Program-made: the position numbers and the translations under genes
Notes under the pieces: model-generated
What the model saw: the letters and a program-made list of their open reading frames with translations, nothing else
Told to the model about the DNA's origin: nothing
Database searches by the model: none
Part shown: in pieces, positions 1-8,405 of the stretch
Layout: each line of letters begins with the position of its first letter
Numbering within the stretch: the first letter of the stretch is position 1
Assembly: GCA_963816985.1 (NCBI GenBank)
Contig: CAWFMF010000004.1
Location: 62,001-126,000, forward strand
Length of the DNA: 64,000 nucleotides
Direction of reading: 5' to 3'
DNA from: JAIVJM01 sp963816985
GTDB taxonomy: Bacteria > Acidobacteriota > Blastocatellia > Pyrinomonadales > Pyrinomonadaceae

Positions 1-10
1 GGTTTCTGGG

Positions 11-100
11 AAGTCAGAAGTCAGAACGCTGAACGATGAACTGAAAGAGAAAAGGCTGTTTGTTTTTCAGTTCATCGTTCAGCGTTCTGACTTCTGACTT
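11..100. repeat. Perfect intergenic hairpin, AGTCAGAAC word family
   Basis: Positions 11-46 and 65-100 are a perfect 36-nt inverted repeat around an 18-nt loop. The arm is made of overlapping short words (AGTCAGA, ACGCTGAA, ACGATGAA). The right arm ends on the first base of the pdxA stop codon (minus strand, 100-102). Related arms occur at 31482-31559, 34838-34914 and 35856-35935. It could act as a terminator or mRNA 3' stabiliser for pdxA, but that is inference. Confidence 0.9.
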
Positions 101-1156
101 TAATCCTTGCCGCTCTCGTCGCGGCGGGCGAGGCGGGCGGCGAGGGTGATGGCGGCGACGAGGCTCGAATGCCCGGCGACGCCGCGGCCCGCGATGTCGA
201 AGGCCGTGCCGTGATCCACGGACGTGCGGATGAAGGGCAGGCCGAGCGTGACGTTGACGGCTTCGCCGAACGAGAGGCACTTCACCGGGATCATCGCCTG
301 GTCATGGTAGCACGAAACGACGGCGTCGAACTCTCCGCGCGAGGCGCGCAGGAAAACCGTGTCGGCGGAGAACGGCCCCGCCGCGTCAATCCCCTCGTCG
401 CGGCTCGCCTCGACCGCCGGGATGATCTCCGAAGCCTCCTCGACGCCGAACAGCCCGCCCTCCGCGCCGTGCGGGTTCAGGGCCGCCACCGCGATGCGCG
501 GGCGCTCGATGCCCCACCGCCGGAGTTCCCTGTCGGTGAGCTTGACGACGCGCACGATCCTGTCCTTCTCGACGAGGCGGATGGCCTCGGCTAAGGGGAC
601 GTGCGTCGAGATGAGCACGACGCGCAGGTTCTCGGCGACGAAGGCCATCGCGCAGTTCTCCGCGCCCGTCAGTCGCGCGAGGAATTCGGTGTGTCCGGGG
701 AAGCTGTAGCCGCCGAGGAAGAGGGCGCGCTTATTTATCGGCGCGGTCGAGATGGCGTCCACCGCCCCGGAGGCGCAGAGTTCGACCGCCGCCTCGATGT
801 ACTCGCCCGCCGCGCGTCCCGCCACGCCCGACTCGACGCCCGGCTCGATGGAGGCGTTGATGTTGTCGAGGTGGTAGATGATGGGCGCGTCCCACGCTTC
901 GGGCAAGGGCTCGCCCCGGCGCACTATCTCGTAGCCGCAGAGGAGGTCGAGCGTGCGCGCCGTGTGCGCGAGGAGTTGCGCGTCGCCGATGATGACGGGC
1001 GCGCACGCTTCGAGCACCTCCGATTCGGCGACGGCCTTGAGGACGATTTCGGGGCCGATGCCCTGCGGGGTCGCCCATCGTGATGGCGATGCGCGGGCGG
1101 CGGCCCGCGCCGCGTTCGGGCGCGAGCCCCGCTGGCTGTGTTGAAGCGTCGGTCAT
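100..1156 (-). CDS. pdxA: 4-hydroxythreonine-4-phosphate dehydrogenase (frameshifted reading frame)
   Basis: PdxA oxidises 4-phosphohydroxy-L-threonine in the DXP-dependent pyridoxal-phosphate pathway in the cytoplasm. The N-terminal motif TMGDPAG is read from the ATG at 1156. The expected continuation IGPEIVLKAV lies in a different frame, and the rest (305 codons open from 1017) runs to the stop at 100. Family motifs present include STAPINKRA, FPGHTEFLA, CYHDQAMIPVK and TSVDHGTAFDIAG. The frame break falls at a run of three C (1061-1063), where one base too many is present inside the most conserved N-terminal motif. An inactive gene cannot be excluded, but the downstream protein is intact, so a sequence error is favoured. 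It is the last gene of the minus-strand cluster after hfq, and its stop abuts the hairpin at 11-100. Identity is very secure; the frameshift cause is inferred. Confidence 0.9.
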
Positions 1157-1244
1157 TGTACGATGCCGGAAACGGTTGATGAGGGATGAGGAAACTGCCC
1201 GCCCGCGCAGGGCTCGCCGCCGAAGGCCGACGACGACCCGTCGT

Positions 1245-1685
1245 CTAGCCCTCCGACTCCTGCCCTTCGCGGTCTTCGGCCTTGAACATGTATTTGATGT
1301 TGTGCTTCAGGAGCATGATGTTCGGCGCGTCCTTGCGGTTGATCTTCAAGGCGCTGCGGTCGTACCACTCGATGGTGCCGATGACCTCCTCGCCGTCGAG
1401 GAGCACGATGACCATCTGCGTGTGCGCGTCCATCTGCTTCTTGTAATAAAAAATCTCCGCGTTCGTCTCCGCCGACGGAACCTTCTTGCGCCCCTGCGGC
1501 ATCGAGGACGAAGAAGACGAAGAGCCGGAAGACTCCCGGTCCCTGGACGGCGAAGAGCCGCCGCCCCCGCCGCGATGCGGGGCCGCGCTGCGCGCCGGGG
1601 GTTCGGGCCGCTCGCGGCGCTCGACGGGCTGCGACTCGCGCCCCTTGACCTCTGCCAGTGTTGTGCGAATGAGTTTGCGGTTCAC
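1245..1685 (-). CDS. hfq: Hfq/Sm-like RNA-binding protein with long N-terminal extension
   Basis: Sm-like protein of the Hfq family; Hfq hexamers bind U-rich RNA and assist sRNA pairing. The Sm core is the C-terminal ~70 residues: an amphipathic helix (TNAEIFYYKKQ), Sm1-like strands around VIVLLDGEEVIGTIEWYDRSALKI, and an Sm2-like segment NIMLLKHNIKYMF. The usual Hfq Sm2 KH signature is visible as LKHNIKY. Before the core lies a ~75-residue Arg/Pro/Gly/Ser-rich low-complexity extension unlike the short enterobacterial N-terminus. I start it at GTG 1685 because AAGGA sits seven bases upstream; the longer open frame to 1802 has no such site. It follows ftsZ and precedes pdxA on the same strand. 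Function as a true sRNA chaperone is inferred from family. Confidence 0.82.
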   Translation of the reverse strand: MNRKLIRTTLAEVKGRESQPVERRERPEPPARSAAPHRGGGGGSSPSRDRESSGSSSSSSSMPQGRKKVPSAETNAEIFYYKKQMDAHTQMVIVLLDGEEVIGTIEWYDRSALKINRKDAPNIMLLKHNIKYMFKAEDREGQESEG

Positions 1686-1921
1686 TTTTGTTTCCTTAAC
1701 CTCCAACCGGTGCTGTGGCAAAAAGCTTGCCTTGAATTCTTGCGCCCGCGGGCGCGGTTTGAAAGACAGGATCGCAGGAGAGACATGAAGGCACACAGCC
1801 AAAACCTCTAAGTCACGCGCCTTCGGACGGTCTGCGGATATAGGTAGACGGACGAGAAACGGTCTTTACCCGTGGTTGAATTTCAATCCTGTCAGATTTG
1901 CGGGCAATGCTACACGAAGAA

Positions 1922-2009
1922 AAGGCAAAAGTAAAAAGGTAAAAGGCAAAAGTTGAGGACGGCCTGAACCCCCCTTAACTTTCGCCTTTTACCTTTTTAC
2001 TTTTGCCTT
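1922..2009. repeat. Intergenic hairpin, AAAAGGCAAAAGT word family
   Basis: Arms 1922-1954 and 1977-2009 are complementary at 32 of 33 positions around a 22-nt loop. The arm is a string of AAAGG/AAAAGT/GTAAAAAGG words, unlike the other hairpins in base composition but identical in architecture and placement. It starts five bases past the ftsZ stop and separates ftsZ from hfq. The rest of 1686-1921 shows no feature I can support. Confidence 0.88.
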
Positions 2010-2014
2010 ACTTT

Positions 2015-3169
2015 TCAGTCCGCCTTCTTGCGGATGAAGGTCGGCACGTCCAAATCGTCTGCGCGCTGCGGCGCGTTGGTGCGCGGCGGGAGTTCCGCGC
2101 CCGGAGGGTTGTAGCGCGGCGTCGGCGGGAGCGCGCCGCTGCCCGCGTGCGTCGCCGTCCCGATGTCCGCGATCTCCTTGTCGAAGCCGGTGGCGATGAC
2201 CGTAATCTTCATCTCGTCGCGCAGGGTCTCGTCAATGACCGCGCCGAAGATGATGTTGGCGTCGTCGTCCGCCGCCTCGCGGATAATCGAAGAAGCTTCG
2301 TTGACCTCGTACAGCGTCAGGTCGCTGCCGCCCGTGATGTTGATGAGCACGCCCTTCGCGCCCTCGATGGTCGCCTCTTCGAGCAAGGGGCTGGAGATGG
2401 CCTGCTGCGTCGCCTCCATCGCGCGGTTCTCGCCGCTCGCGCGTCCCGCGCCCATGAGCGCGAGCCCCATGCCCTGCATGATCGCCTTCACGTCCGCGAA
2501 GTCGAGGTTGATGAGGCCCGGAACGGTAATCAAATCGCTGATGCCCTGCACGGCCTGACGGAGCACGTCGTCGGCCATCTTGAAGGCGTCCTGCAAAGAC
2601 ATGTTCCGGTCAACCGTGTGCAGCAGCCGCTCGTTCGGAATCGTAATGACCGTGTCCACGCACTCGCGCAGCTCACGCAAGCCCTGCTCGGACTGGTGCA
2701 TCCGCCGCTTGCCCTCGAAGTGAAAAGGCTTGGTGACGACGGCGACCGTCAGAGCATTCAACTCGGTGGCGAGCGAGGCGATAATCGGGGCCGCGCCCGT
2801 GCCCGTGCCGCCGCCGAGGCCCGTCGTGACGAAGACCATGTCCGCGCCTTCCAGAGCCTCGATGATCTTCTCCGTGTCTTCGAGCGCGGCGTTACGACCG
2901 ATGTCGGGGTTCGCGCCCGCGCCCAAGCCTTTGGTGAGCTTGCCGCCGAGCTGAATCTTAATCGGAGCGCGCGAGCGCTTCAGAGCCTGCAAGTCCGTGT
3001 TGGCGACGAGGAACTCGATGCCCTCTATCCCGGCCTCGATCATGCGGTTGACGGCGTTGCCTCCACCGCCGCCGACGCCGATGACCTTGATGCGCGCGCC
3101 CGTGATCGGCGGGTCGTCATCTATGAAAATATTAATCCCACTGCCCGGCTGACGGCCTTCCGGTGTCAT
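2015..3169 (-). CDS. ftsZ: Cell division GTPase FtsZ
   Basis: Tubulin-like GTPase that polymerises into the Z-ring at midcell and recruits the divisome. 384 residues, normal length. After a short N-terminal tail the Rossmann core begins with IKVIGVGGGGGNAVNRM. The tubulin signature GGGTGTGAAP is at about residues 119-128, and the T7 loop NLDFADVKAIM follows. A Pro-rich linker of about 40 residues leads to the conserved C-terminal peptide DDLDVPTFIRKK, which in other bacteria binds FtsA and membrane anchors. It lies 142 bp downstream of ftsA. That gap contains a perfect 14-nt palindrome and could carry its own promoter. It is followed by a word-repeat hairpin. All key residues are present. Confidence 0.99.
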   Translation of the reverse strand: MTPEGRQPGSGINIFIDDDPPITGARIKVIGVGGGGGNAVNRMIEAGIEGIEFLVANTDLQALKRSRAPIKIQLGGKLTKGLGAGANPDIGRNAALEDTEKIIEALEGADMVFVTTGLGGGTGTGAAPIIASLATELNALTVAVVTKPFHFEGKRRMHQSEQGLRELRECVDTVITIPNERLLHTVDRNMSLQDAFKMADDVLRQAVQGISDLITVPGLINLDFADVKAIMQGMGLALMGAGRASGENRAMEATQQAISSPLLEEATIEGAKGVLINITGGSDLTLYEVNEASSIIREAADDDANIIFGAVIDETLRDEMKITVIATGFDKEIADIGTATHAGSGALPPTPRYNPPGAELPPRTNAPQRADDLDVPTFIRKKAD

Positions 3170-3253
3170 AATAAGTCCGTTCCTCTCTTCGTTGAAAGCA
3201 TCACCGCCTCGTAAGCGCTGGTGCGGTTATCTTGGGGCTGCGCGTGCCGACCG

Positions 3254-3267
3254 CTCAATATATTGAG
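3254..3267. promoter_or_regulatory. Perfect 14-nt AT-rich palindrome between ftsA and ftsZ
   Basis: CTCAATATATTGAG is a perfect palindrome in the 142-bp space between the ftsA stop and the ftsZ start. It is AT-rich in a GC-rich context and does not resemble the long word-repeat hairpins. It could be an operator or contain the -10 box (TATATT) of an ftsZ promoter. No convincing -35 is seen, so the function is a guess. Confidence 0.3.
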
Positions 3268-3311
3268 GACTACATCTTGTGCCGGCTGGCGCGGCAGCAT
3301 ACAACATCTAC

Positions 3312-4649
3312 TCAGAAAATACCACCAAAACGATTGCGGAATTTCGAGACCAGAGCGCCCAGTCCGCCCGTCGTTCCGCGCTGCGCCGCCGTGGCCCGCA
3401 TTTCGGCTGATTTCGCCCTCTGCGCCATCAGGCAGAGGCCGGCGGCGGCGGCCCACGCCGGGCTCTGCACGTCCTCGACGAGTCCGCCGAAGCGGTCGCG
3501 CTCCGGGTAGCCGAGCCGCACCGGCGCGTCGAAGACCTGCTCGGCGATCTCGACCATCCCGTTCATCAAAGCGCCGCCGCCCGTCAAGACGACGCCGCTC
3601 GAAAGTTGACCCTCCCAACCGGCCTCGCGAATCTCGTCGGCGACGTGCGAGAGCACCTCCTCGGCGCGCGGCTGGAGGATGTCGCAGAGTATCTGGCGCG
3701 AGAGCTGCCGGGGCGGACGCCCGCCCACCGAAGGCACTTCGACAAGCTCGCCGCGCTCCATCTCCGAGAGGTTCAAAGAGGACGCGCAGCCGACGTTGCG
3801 CTTGATCTTCTCGGCTTCGGGGATCGGGGTGCGCAGTCCGAAGGCGATGTCGTTGGTGAAGTGCGAGCCGCCGAGGGCGAAGACCGCCGTGTGCTGCACC
3901 GCGCCGCGCTGGTAGATGATGAGGCCCGTCGTCTCTGCCCCGATGTCCACGAGCGCCGCGCCGAACTCCTTGTCGTCGTCGGTCAGCGTCGCCTCGGCGG
4001 CGGCCAGTTGTTCGAGCACCATCTCGCCGACGACTAACCCGGCGCGGTTGACGGCGTTGATGACGTTTTGCCGCGCGGTGACGGGGCTCGTCACGATGTG
4101 GACTTTGACGGCGAGCCGCGCGCCGATCATGCCTACGGGGTCGTTGATGCCGTCTTGGTCGTCAACGATAAATTCTTGCGGCAGACGGTCAACGATCTCC
4201 CGGCCTGCCGGGAGCGGGATGGTGCTTGCGGATTCGATGGCACGGCGCACGTCGTCGTGCGTGATTTCGCGGTCGCGCCCGACGACGGTCAGGGGGGCGG
4301 AGTGGCCGCGCCTGCCGTGGCCGTTCGTTTCGGGGTGGAGTTCGCGCTCGCGGCCCGAAACGGCGACGATGGCCTGGCCGTTGGAGCTGGTGATGTGCGA
4401 GCCCGAAAGGTTGATGGCGACCTCTTCGGCCTCGACGCCGCTCATCCGCTCGGCCTCCTCGACGGCCTGCGTGATGGACTCGACCGCCGCCACGGGGTCA
4501 ACGACGACGCCTTTACGGAGGCCGCGCGCCTCGGCCTCGCCGATGCCGATGATGGAGACGAGCCCGCCGTCGCCCGGCTCGCCGATGATGCAGGTCACGC
4601 GGCTGGTGCCGATGTCGAGCCCGGCGATGTGCGACACGTTTCTAGACAT
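3312..4649 (-). CDS. ftsA: Cell division actin-like ATPase FtsA
   Basis: Actin/Hsp70-fold protein that tethers FtsZ filaments to the inner face of the membrane. 445 residues. The first phosphate loop is GLDIGTSRVTCIIGE near the N-terminus. A 1C/SHS2 domain follows (insert around residues 80-160, with an extra Gly/His-rich loop near 105-120). The second nucleotide-binding region is ALVDIGAETTGLIIY and the adenosine motif is VVLTGGGALMNGM. The C-terminus, LGALVSKFRNRFGGIF, is the expected amphipathic membrane-targeting helix. It sits between ftsQ (36 bp upstream) and ftsZ on the same strand, the usual dcw order. The ATG at 4649 has GGAG some 13 bases upstream. Confidence 0.98.
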   Translation of the reverse strand: MSRNVSHIAGLDIGTSRVTCIIGEPGDGGLVSIIGIGEAEARGLRKGVVVDPVAAVESITQAVEEAERMSGVEAEEVAINLSGSHITSSNGQAIVAVSGRERELHPETNGHGRRGHSAPLTVVGRDREITHDDVRRAIESASTIPLPAGREIVDRLPQEFIVDDQDGINDPVGMIGARLAVKVHIVTSPVTARQNVINAVNRAGLVVGEMVLEQLAAAEATLTDDDKEFGAALVDIGAETTGLIIYQRGAVQHTAVFALGGSHFTNDIAFGLRTPIPEAEKIKRNVGCASSLNLSEMERGELVEVPSVGGRPPRQLSRQILCDILQPRAEEVLSHVADEIREAGWEGQLSSGVVLTGGGALMNGMVEIAEQVFDAPVRLGYPERDRFGGLVEDVQSPAWAAAAGLCLMAQRAKSAEMRATAAQRGTTGGLGALVSKFRNRFGGIF

Positions 4650-4685
4650 TTAAGGTTTCGCTCCTCCACAAACTTTCTAAACACT

Positions 4686-5813
4686 TCAACCGACGCGGCG
4701 CGGGCGCACGGCCTCGCCCGCAGGGCGCGCGGCGGTGTTTCGCTTCCCCTGCTCTTTCGGCGACTTCTTCTCCGTCGGCTTCTCCTTCTTCGCCTTCGAC
4801 GACGGCTTCTTCGCGGCGGCCTTCACGACGACCGGCTGGCTCTCGTCCGCCGCCGCCGTGTCGGCTGACTCCGTGCCCGACGGCGCGGCGTCTTGCGCCT
4901 CTGTGCCCGAAGGACTTTCGAGCGGCGCGTGGGCGGTCGAGCCCGTGCCGACGATGGCGCGCGTGCCCTGCGCGACGTCAACGTAAGTGACGAAGGGGCC
5001 GCGCGGCGTGTTGCGCTGCGCGTCGAGGACTTCGAGCGCCTGCCGGAACCGTTTGACGAAATCCTTGCCGCCGAGGCGGACTTCGACGTGCGCGTCGTTG
5101 CCCGCGAGCTGCACGCGCACGTCGCCGAGGTCGTCGAGGTTGACTTCGCTGACGCGGCCCGCGACGCCCGTCTGCGCCCACGCGCGCGAGAGTTCCTGCG
5201 CCGCCGCGACGCGCTCTCGGTTCTGCTGCCGCGCTTCGACGTTGCGGCCCTCTTCGAGCCCGCGGACGAAGAAGTCCTGCTCTCCGGGCGAGGCGTTGCC
5301 GAGGACGATGCCTTCTTCGTCAACCCAGACGAGGTGGCCCGCGCTCGTGCGCGCGATGACGACCGGCGCGCGCTCCGTGACCCGCACGCGCAGGCCCGAA
5401 GGCAGCACGCGCGAGACGACCGCCGTCCGCACCCAGGGCAGAGCGCGCAAGCCTTCGCTGATGCGTTCGAGGTCGGCCTTCCAGACGCCTCCGGGCGCGG
5501 AGCGGAGCACCGCCGCCTTGATGTCTTCGCGCGAGGCGCGCGTCGCGCCCTGCACGTCCACCGACTTGACCTGGAAGAAGGAGGCCGAGGCCGCCGTCCG
5601 GTAGCCGACGAAGGCGAGCAGGCCGAGCGTGACGGCGAGGACGATTTTGATTGCCAGAGGCAGGTAGGCGAGCGCCGCCTTCCACGCGCCGCCGTCGGCG
5701 CGCTTGAGCGTCTGCTGCTGCGGGCGCGCGCGCCGCGAGGCGGGCTGCTGCCCCTTCGACGAAGGCCGCCCCGTCTGCCGTCCCGCGCGTGGTGTGATGA
5801 CTTGCTCTCTCAC
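4686..5813 (-). CDS. ftsQ: Cell division protein FtsQ
   Basis: Bitopic divisome protein that bridges FtsZ-associated and periplasmic components through FtsL/FtsB. 375 residues. It has a basic cytoplasmic head (about 1-50), one membrane segment (IKIVLAVTLGLLAFVGY, about 55-72), a POTRA domain beginning VKSVDVQGATRASREDI and an FtsQ beta-domain. The tail of about 90 residues is rich in Ala, Lys, Ser and Pro (KAAAKKPSSKAKKEKPTEKK) and longer than in E. coli. It starts with GTG at 5813, overlapping the murB stop by four bases (GTGA), which implies translational coupling. Recognition rests on the TM-POTRA layout and its position between murB and ftsA. No ddl gene lies between murB and ftsQ as in E. 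coli. Confidence 0.93.
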   Translation of the reverse strand: MREQVITPRAGRQTGRPSSKGQQPASRRARPQQQTLKRADGGAWKAALAYLPLAIKIVLAVTLGLLAFVGYRTAASASFFQVKSVDVQGATRASREDIKAAVLRSAPGGVWKADLERISEGLRALPWVRTAVVSRVLPSGLRVRVTERAPVVIARTSAGHLVWVDEEGIVLGNASPGEQDFFVRGLEEGRNVEARQQNRERVAAAQELSRAWAQTGVAGRVSEVNLDDLGDVRVQLAGNDAHVEVRLGGKDFVKRFRQALEVLDAQRNTPRGPFVTYVDVAQGTRAIVGTGSTAHAPLESPSGTEAQDAAPSGTESADTAAADESQPVVVKAAAKKPSSKAKKEKPTEKKSPKEQGKRNTAARPAGEAVRPRRVG

Positions 5814-6820
5814 TTCTCTTCCCCCCCGGTCGCCTCTTCCCCTTCGGGCTTTGCTTCCGACTTACTCTCCGCGCCCCAGAACTCGACTTCGTATTCGAGC
5901 TCGATGCCGTGCTCGCGGCGGAAGCGTTCGCGTATCTCTTCGGCGAGCGCGAGGGCATCGCGGGCGCTCGCGTCCTCGCCCTCGGTGACGATGAAGTTAG
6001 CGTGGACGGGCGAGACGACGGCGCTGCCGCGACGCTCGCCCTTCATCCCCATCTCGTCAATCATCCTGCCGGTGCTCAAGCCCGAACCCGGCGGGTTCTT
6101 GAAGAAGCAACCGGCGCTGCGCGCGCCGTGCGGCTGCGTGCTGAAACGCTTCTGCTTGGCCTCGTCCATGCGCGCCTTAATCTGTTCGGGGTCGTCGGGC
6201 ACGAGCTTCAGAGTCGCGCCGAGCAGCAACTCGCCTTCGCGGAACGAGGTGTGCCGGTAGTCCCAACTGATGTCGGAGCCGGGCACTTCGACGACGCGAC
6301 CGCCGCGCGCCACACGCACGGACTCGACGACCTGACCTATCTCTGTGCCGTATGCGCCAGCGTTCATCCAGAGCGCGCCGCCCACGGTGCCGGGGATGCC
6401 GCCCAAGCCTTCAATGCCGGAGAGCCCGCGCCGCGCGGCCTCGACGCAGAGGCGCGGCAGAGAGAAGCCCGCGCTCACCGAAACTCTCTCGCCGTCGAAG
6501 CGCGCCTCGCCTTTAATCTCGCGCGTGCTCAAGACGATGTAGCGGTGCTCGCCGTCGTCCGCGAGCACGTTGCTCCCCGCGCCGAGCACGCGCCACGCGA
6601 CGCCCGCCTCGTTCAGCGCGCCGACGACGGACGCCGCCTCGCTTTCGTTCGTCGGCATCAAGACCCAATCAATCGAGCCGCCGACACGCAGGGAAGTCAG
6701 CTCCGCGAAGCGCCGCCCGCGCTCCGCGCGCACGCCGAGCCGGGCCGCGATTTCACTAACCAGCTCGTCGCGCCCCTTCGTCTTCGGAGTCTCTTCCCTG
6801 TCGGTCACCATGATTGCCAT
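5810..6820 (-). CDS. murB: UDP-N-acetylenolpyruvoylglucosamine reductase MurB
   Basis: FAD-dependent enzyme that reduces UDP-GlcNAc-enolpyruvate to UDP-MurNAc, the second committed step of peptidoglycan synthesis. 336 residues. FAD-binding motifs VLGAGSNVLADDG and GIEGLGGIPGTVGGALWMNAGAYG are present, as are the later YRHTSF and GCFFKNPPGSGLSTGRMID segments (the Cys-containing SAGCFFKNP of type I/II enzymes), then HANFIV. An acidic Glu-rich tail follows. A start at an internal ATG three codons in is equally possible. The stop overlaps the ftsQ start by four bases. Confidence 0.97.
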   Translation of the reverse strand: MAIMVTDREETPKTKGRDELVSEIAARLGVRAERGRRFAELTSLRVGGSIDWVLMPTNESEAASVVGALNEAGVAWRVLGAGSNVLADDGEHRYIVLSTREIKGEARFDGERVSVSAGFSLPRLCVEAARRGLSGIEGLGGIPGTVGGALWMNAGAYGTEIGQVVESVRVARGGRVVEVPGSDISWDYRHTSFREGELLLGATLKLVPDDPEQIKARMDEAKQKRFSTQPHGARSAGCFFKNPPGSGLSTGRMIDEMGMKGERRGSAVVSPVHANFIVTEGEDASARDALALAEEIRERFRREHGIELEYEVEFWGAESKSEAKPEGEEATGGEEK

Positions 6821-6886
6821 GCCTGCTCGCCGTACCTCTTCGTCAACACTTTCGGCGGCTCGTCGCGTCGCCGCCTGTCACTCGAA

Positions 6887-8293
6887 TCAAGCGGCCCCCG
6901 CCGCCTTCTCTTTCAAAATTTCCGCGAGCCTCTCGCCCGCGCGGCTGACGTTGCCCGCGCCGAGTGTGAGCACGATGTCGCCGGGCCGAACCTCTTCGGC
7001 GAGCGCCTCGACCGCCGACTCGATTGAGCCGACGTAGCGCGTGTCCTTGTGGCCGAAGCGCTGCACGGCTTCGACCAACGTCTCGGAGGTGACGCCCTCA
7101 ATCGGGTCTTCGCTCGCCGCGTAGATGTCGGTCAGCATCAGCACGTCGGCGTTGTTGAAGGAGCGCGCGAACTCGTCCATCAAGTCCAGCGTCCGCGTGT
7201 AGCGGTGCGGCTGGAAGAGGACGACGATGCGCCTGCCCGTAGCGCCTAATTTGGCGGCGACGAGCGTCGCGCGAATCTCGGTCGGGTGGTGGCCGTAGTC
7301 ATCCACGACGAGCACGCCGCCCGCGTCGCCCTTGAACTGGAAGCGGCGGTTGACGCCCTCGAACGCGCCGAGCGCGTGGGAGATGGTCTCGAAAGGGACT
7401 TCGAGTTCGAGGCCGATGGCGATGGCCGCGAGCGCGTTATAAATGTTGTGCAAACCCGGCACGTTCAAGGCGACTTCGCCGATGGGCTCGCCCATCCGCC
7501 GCACCTGAAACGTCGAGCCGAACGGTCGGTCGTAGCGCACCTCGCGCGCCGCGATGTCGGCCTGCGCCGAGAGCCCGTAGGTGATGCGGCGGCGGACGAT
7601 TTCCGGTATCACGGCCTGCACGTGCGGGTCGTCGAGGCACAGGATGGCCGCGCCGTAGAACGGAACCTTGTTGACGAAATCGGCGAAGCACTTCCGCACG
7701 TCCGTCATGTCCGTGTAGTGATCCATGTGCTCGCGGTCAATGTTGGTGACGACGGCGAACGTGGGCGAGAGCATGAGGAACGAGCGGTCGCTCTCGTCGG
7801 CCTCGACCACCATCAACTCGCTCTTCCCCAGACGCGCGCTCGTCCCCAGAGAGCCGACGACGCCGCCGACGACGACCGTCGGGTCTAACTCGGCGTGCGC
7901 GAGCACGGTCGCCACCATCGAGGTCGTCGTCGTCTTGCCGTGCGAGCCCGCGACGGCCACCGTGTCGCGCTTCAAGCGCATCAACTCGGCGAGCATCTCG
8001 GCGCGCGCGATGACGGGAATCGAGCGTTTGCGCGCTTCGACTATCTCCGGGTTGTCGTCGCGCACGGCGGTCGAGCGGACGACGACGTGCGAGCCGTTGA
8101 CGTTCTCGGCGGCGTGGCCCTCGAAGACCAGCGCGCCGGCCTCCTCCAGACGCGCCGTCGCGTCCGAGCGCCGCAGGTCGGAGCCCGACACCTGAAAGCC
8201 CATGTTCGCCAGGACCTCGGCGATGCCGGACATGCCGCTGCCGCCGATGCCGACGAAGTGGACGTGCTGTACGCGTCTGAACATAAAACTCAA
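6887..8293 (-). CDS. murC: UDP-N-acetylmuramate--L-alanine ligase MurC
   Basis: ATP-dependent Mur ligase that adds L-Ala to UDP-MurNAc. 468 residues with the three-domain layout: N-terminal Rossmann VHFVGIGGSGMSGIAEVL, central P-loop VAGSHGKTTTTSMV with EADESDRSFLML, NIDREHMDHY and NVPGLHNIYNALAA, and C-terminal domain DDYGHHPTEIRAT with FQPHRYTRT. All catalytic landmarks are visible. It lies 66 bp upstream of murB and downstream of murG, separated from the latter by a compound word-repeat hairpin. Confidence 0.98.
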   Translation of the reverse strand: MSFMFRRVQHVHFVGIGGSGMSGIAEVLANMGFQVSGSDLRRSDATARLEEAGALVFEGHAAENVNGSHVVVRSTAVRDDNPEIVEARKRSIPVIARAEMLAELMRLKRDTVAVAGSHGKTTTTSMVATVLAHAELDPTVVVGGVVGSLGTSARLGKSELMVVEADESDRSFLMLSPTFAVVTNIDREHMDHYTDMTDVRKCFADFVNKVPFYGAAILCLDDPHVQAVIPEIVRRRITYGLSAQADIAAREVRYDRPFGSTFQVRRMGEPIGEVALNVPGLHNIYNALAAIAIGLELEVPFETISHALGAFEGVNRRFQFKGDAGGVLVVDDYGHHPTEIRATLVAAKLGATGRRIVVLFQPHRYTRTLDLMDEFARSFNNADVLMLTDIYAASEDPIEGVTSETLVEAVQRFGHKDTRYVGSIESAVEALAEEVRPGDIVLTLGAGNVSRAGERLAEILKEKAAGAA

Positions 8294-8405
8294 GTTTTCA
8301 GTTTTCAGTTTTTAGTTTTCAGCAATTTCAGATTTGAGATTTGAGATTTCAAATTTGAAGACTCAAAGCTCGGAACTGAAAACTGAAAACTAAGAACTGA
8401 AAACT
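8293..8405. repeat. Compound hairpin, GTTTTCAGT and GATTTGAGATTT words
   Basis: Outer arms 8293-8322 and 8376-8405 consist of GTTTTCAGT-type words and are largely complementary, with a few mismatches where word order differs. The interior carries GATTTGAGATTT/AAATTTGAAG words seen again at 15255-15297 and 19112-19146. The right arm runs into murG: the last five sense codons and stop of murG (LVFSS*) are read from the repeat. Confidence 0.85.

Noticed and set aside
11..100. Could the word-repeat arms be CRISPR repeats?
   Set aside because: They are single inverted repeats at scattered gene boundaries; there are no regularly spaced repeat-spacer units and no cas genes.
2003..3214. Long plus-strand open frame (403 codons) opposite ftsZ
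   Set aside because: Arg/Val/Ala-rich with no domain; a GC-skew shadow of ftsZ on the other strand, like the long frames opposite ftsQ (4893-6260), murF (13671-14942), glmU (41433-42902) and glmS (44151-45452).
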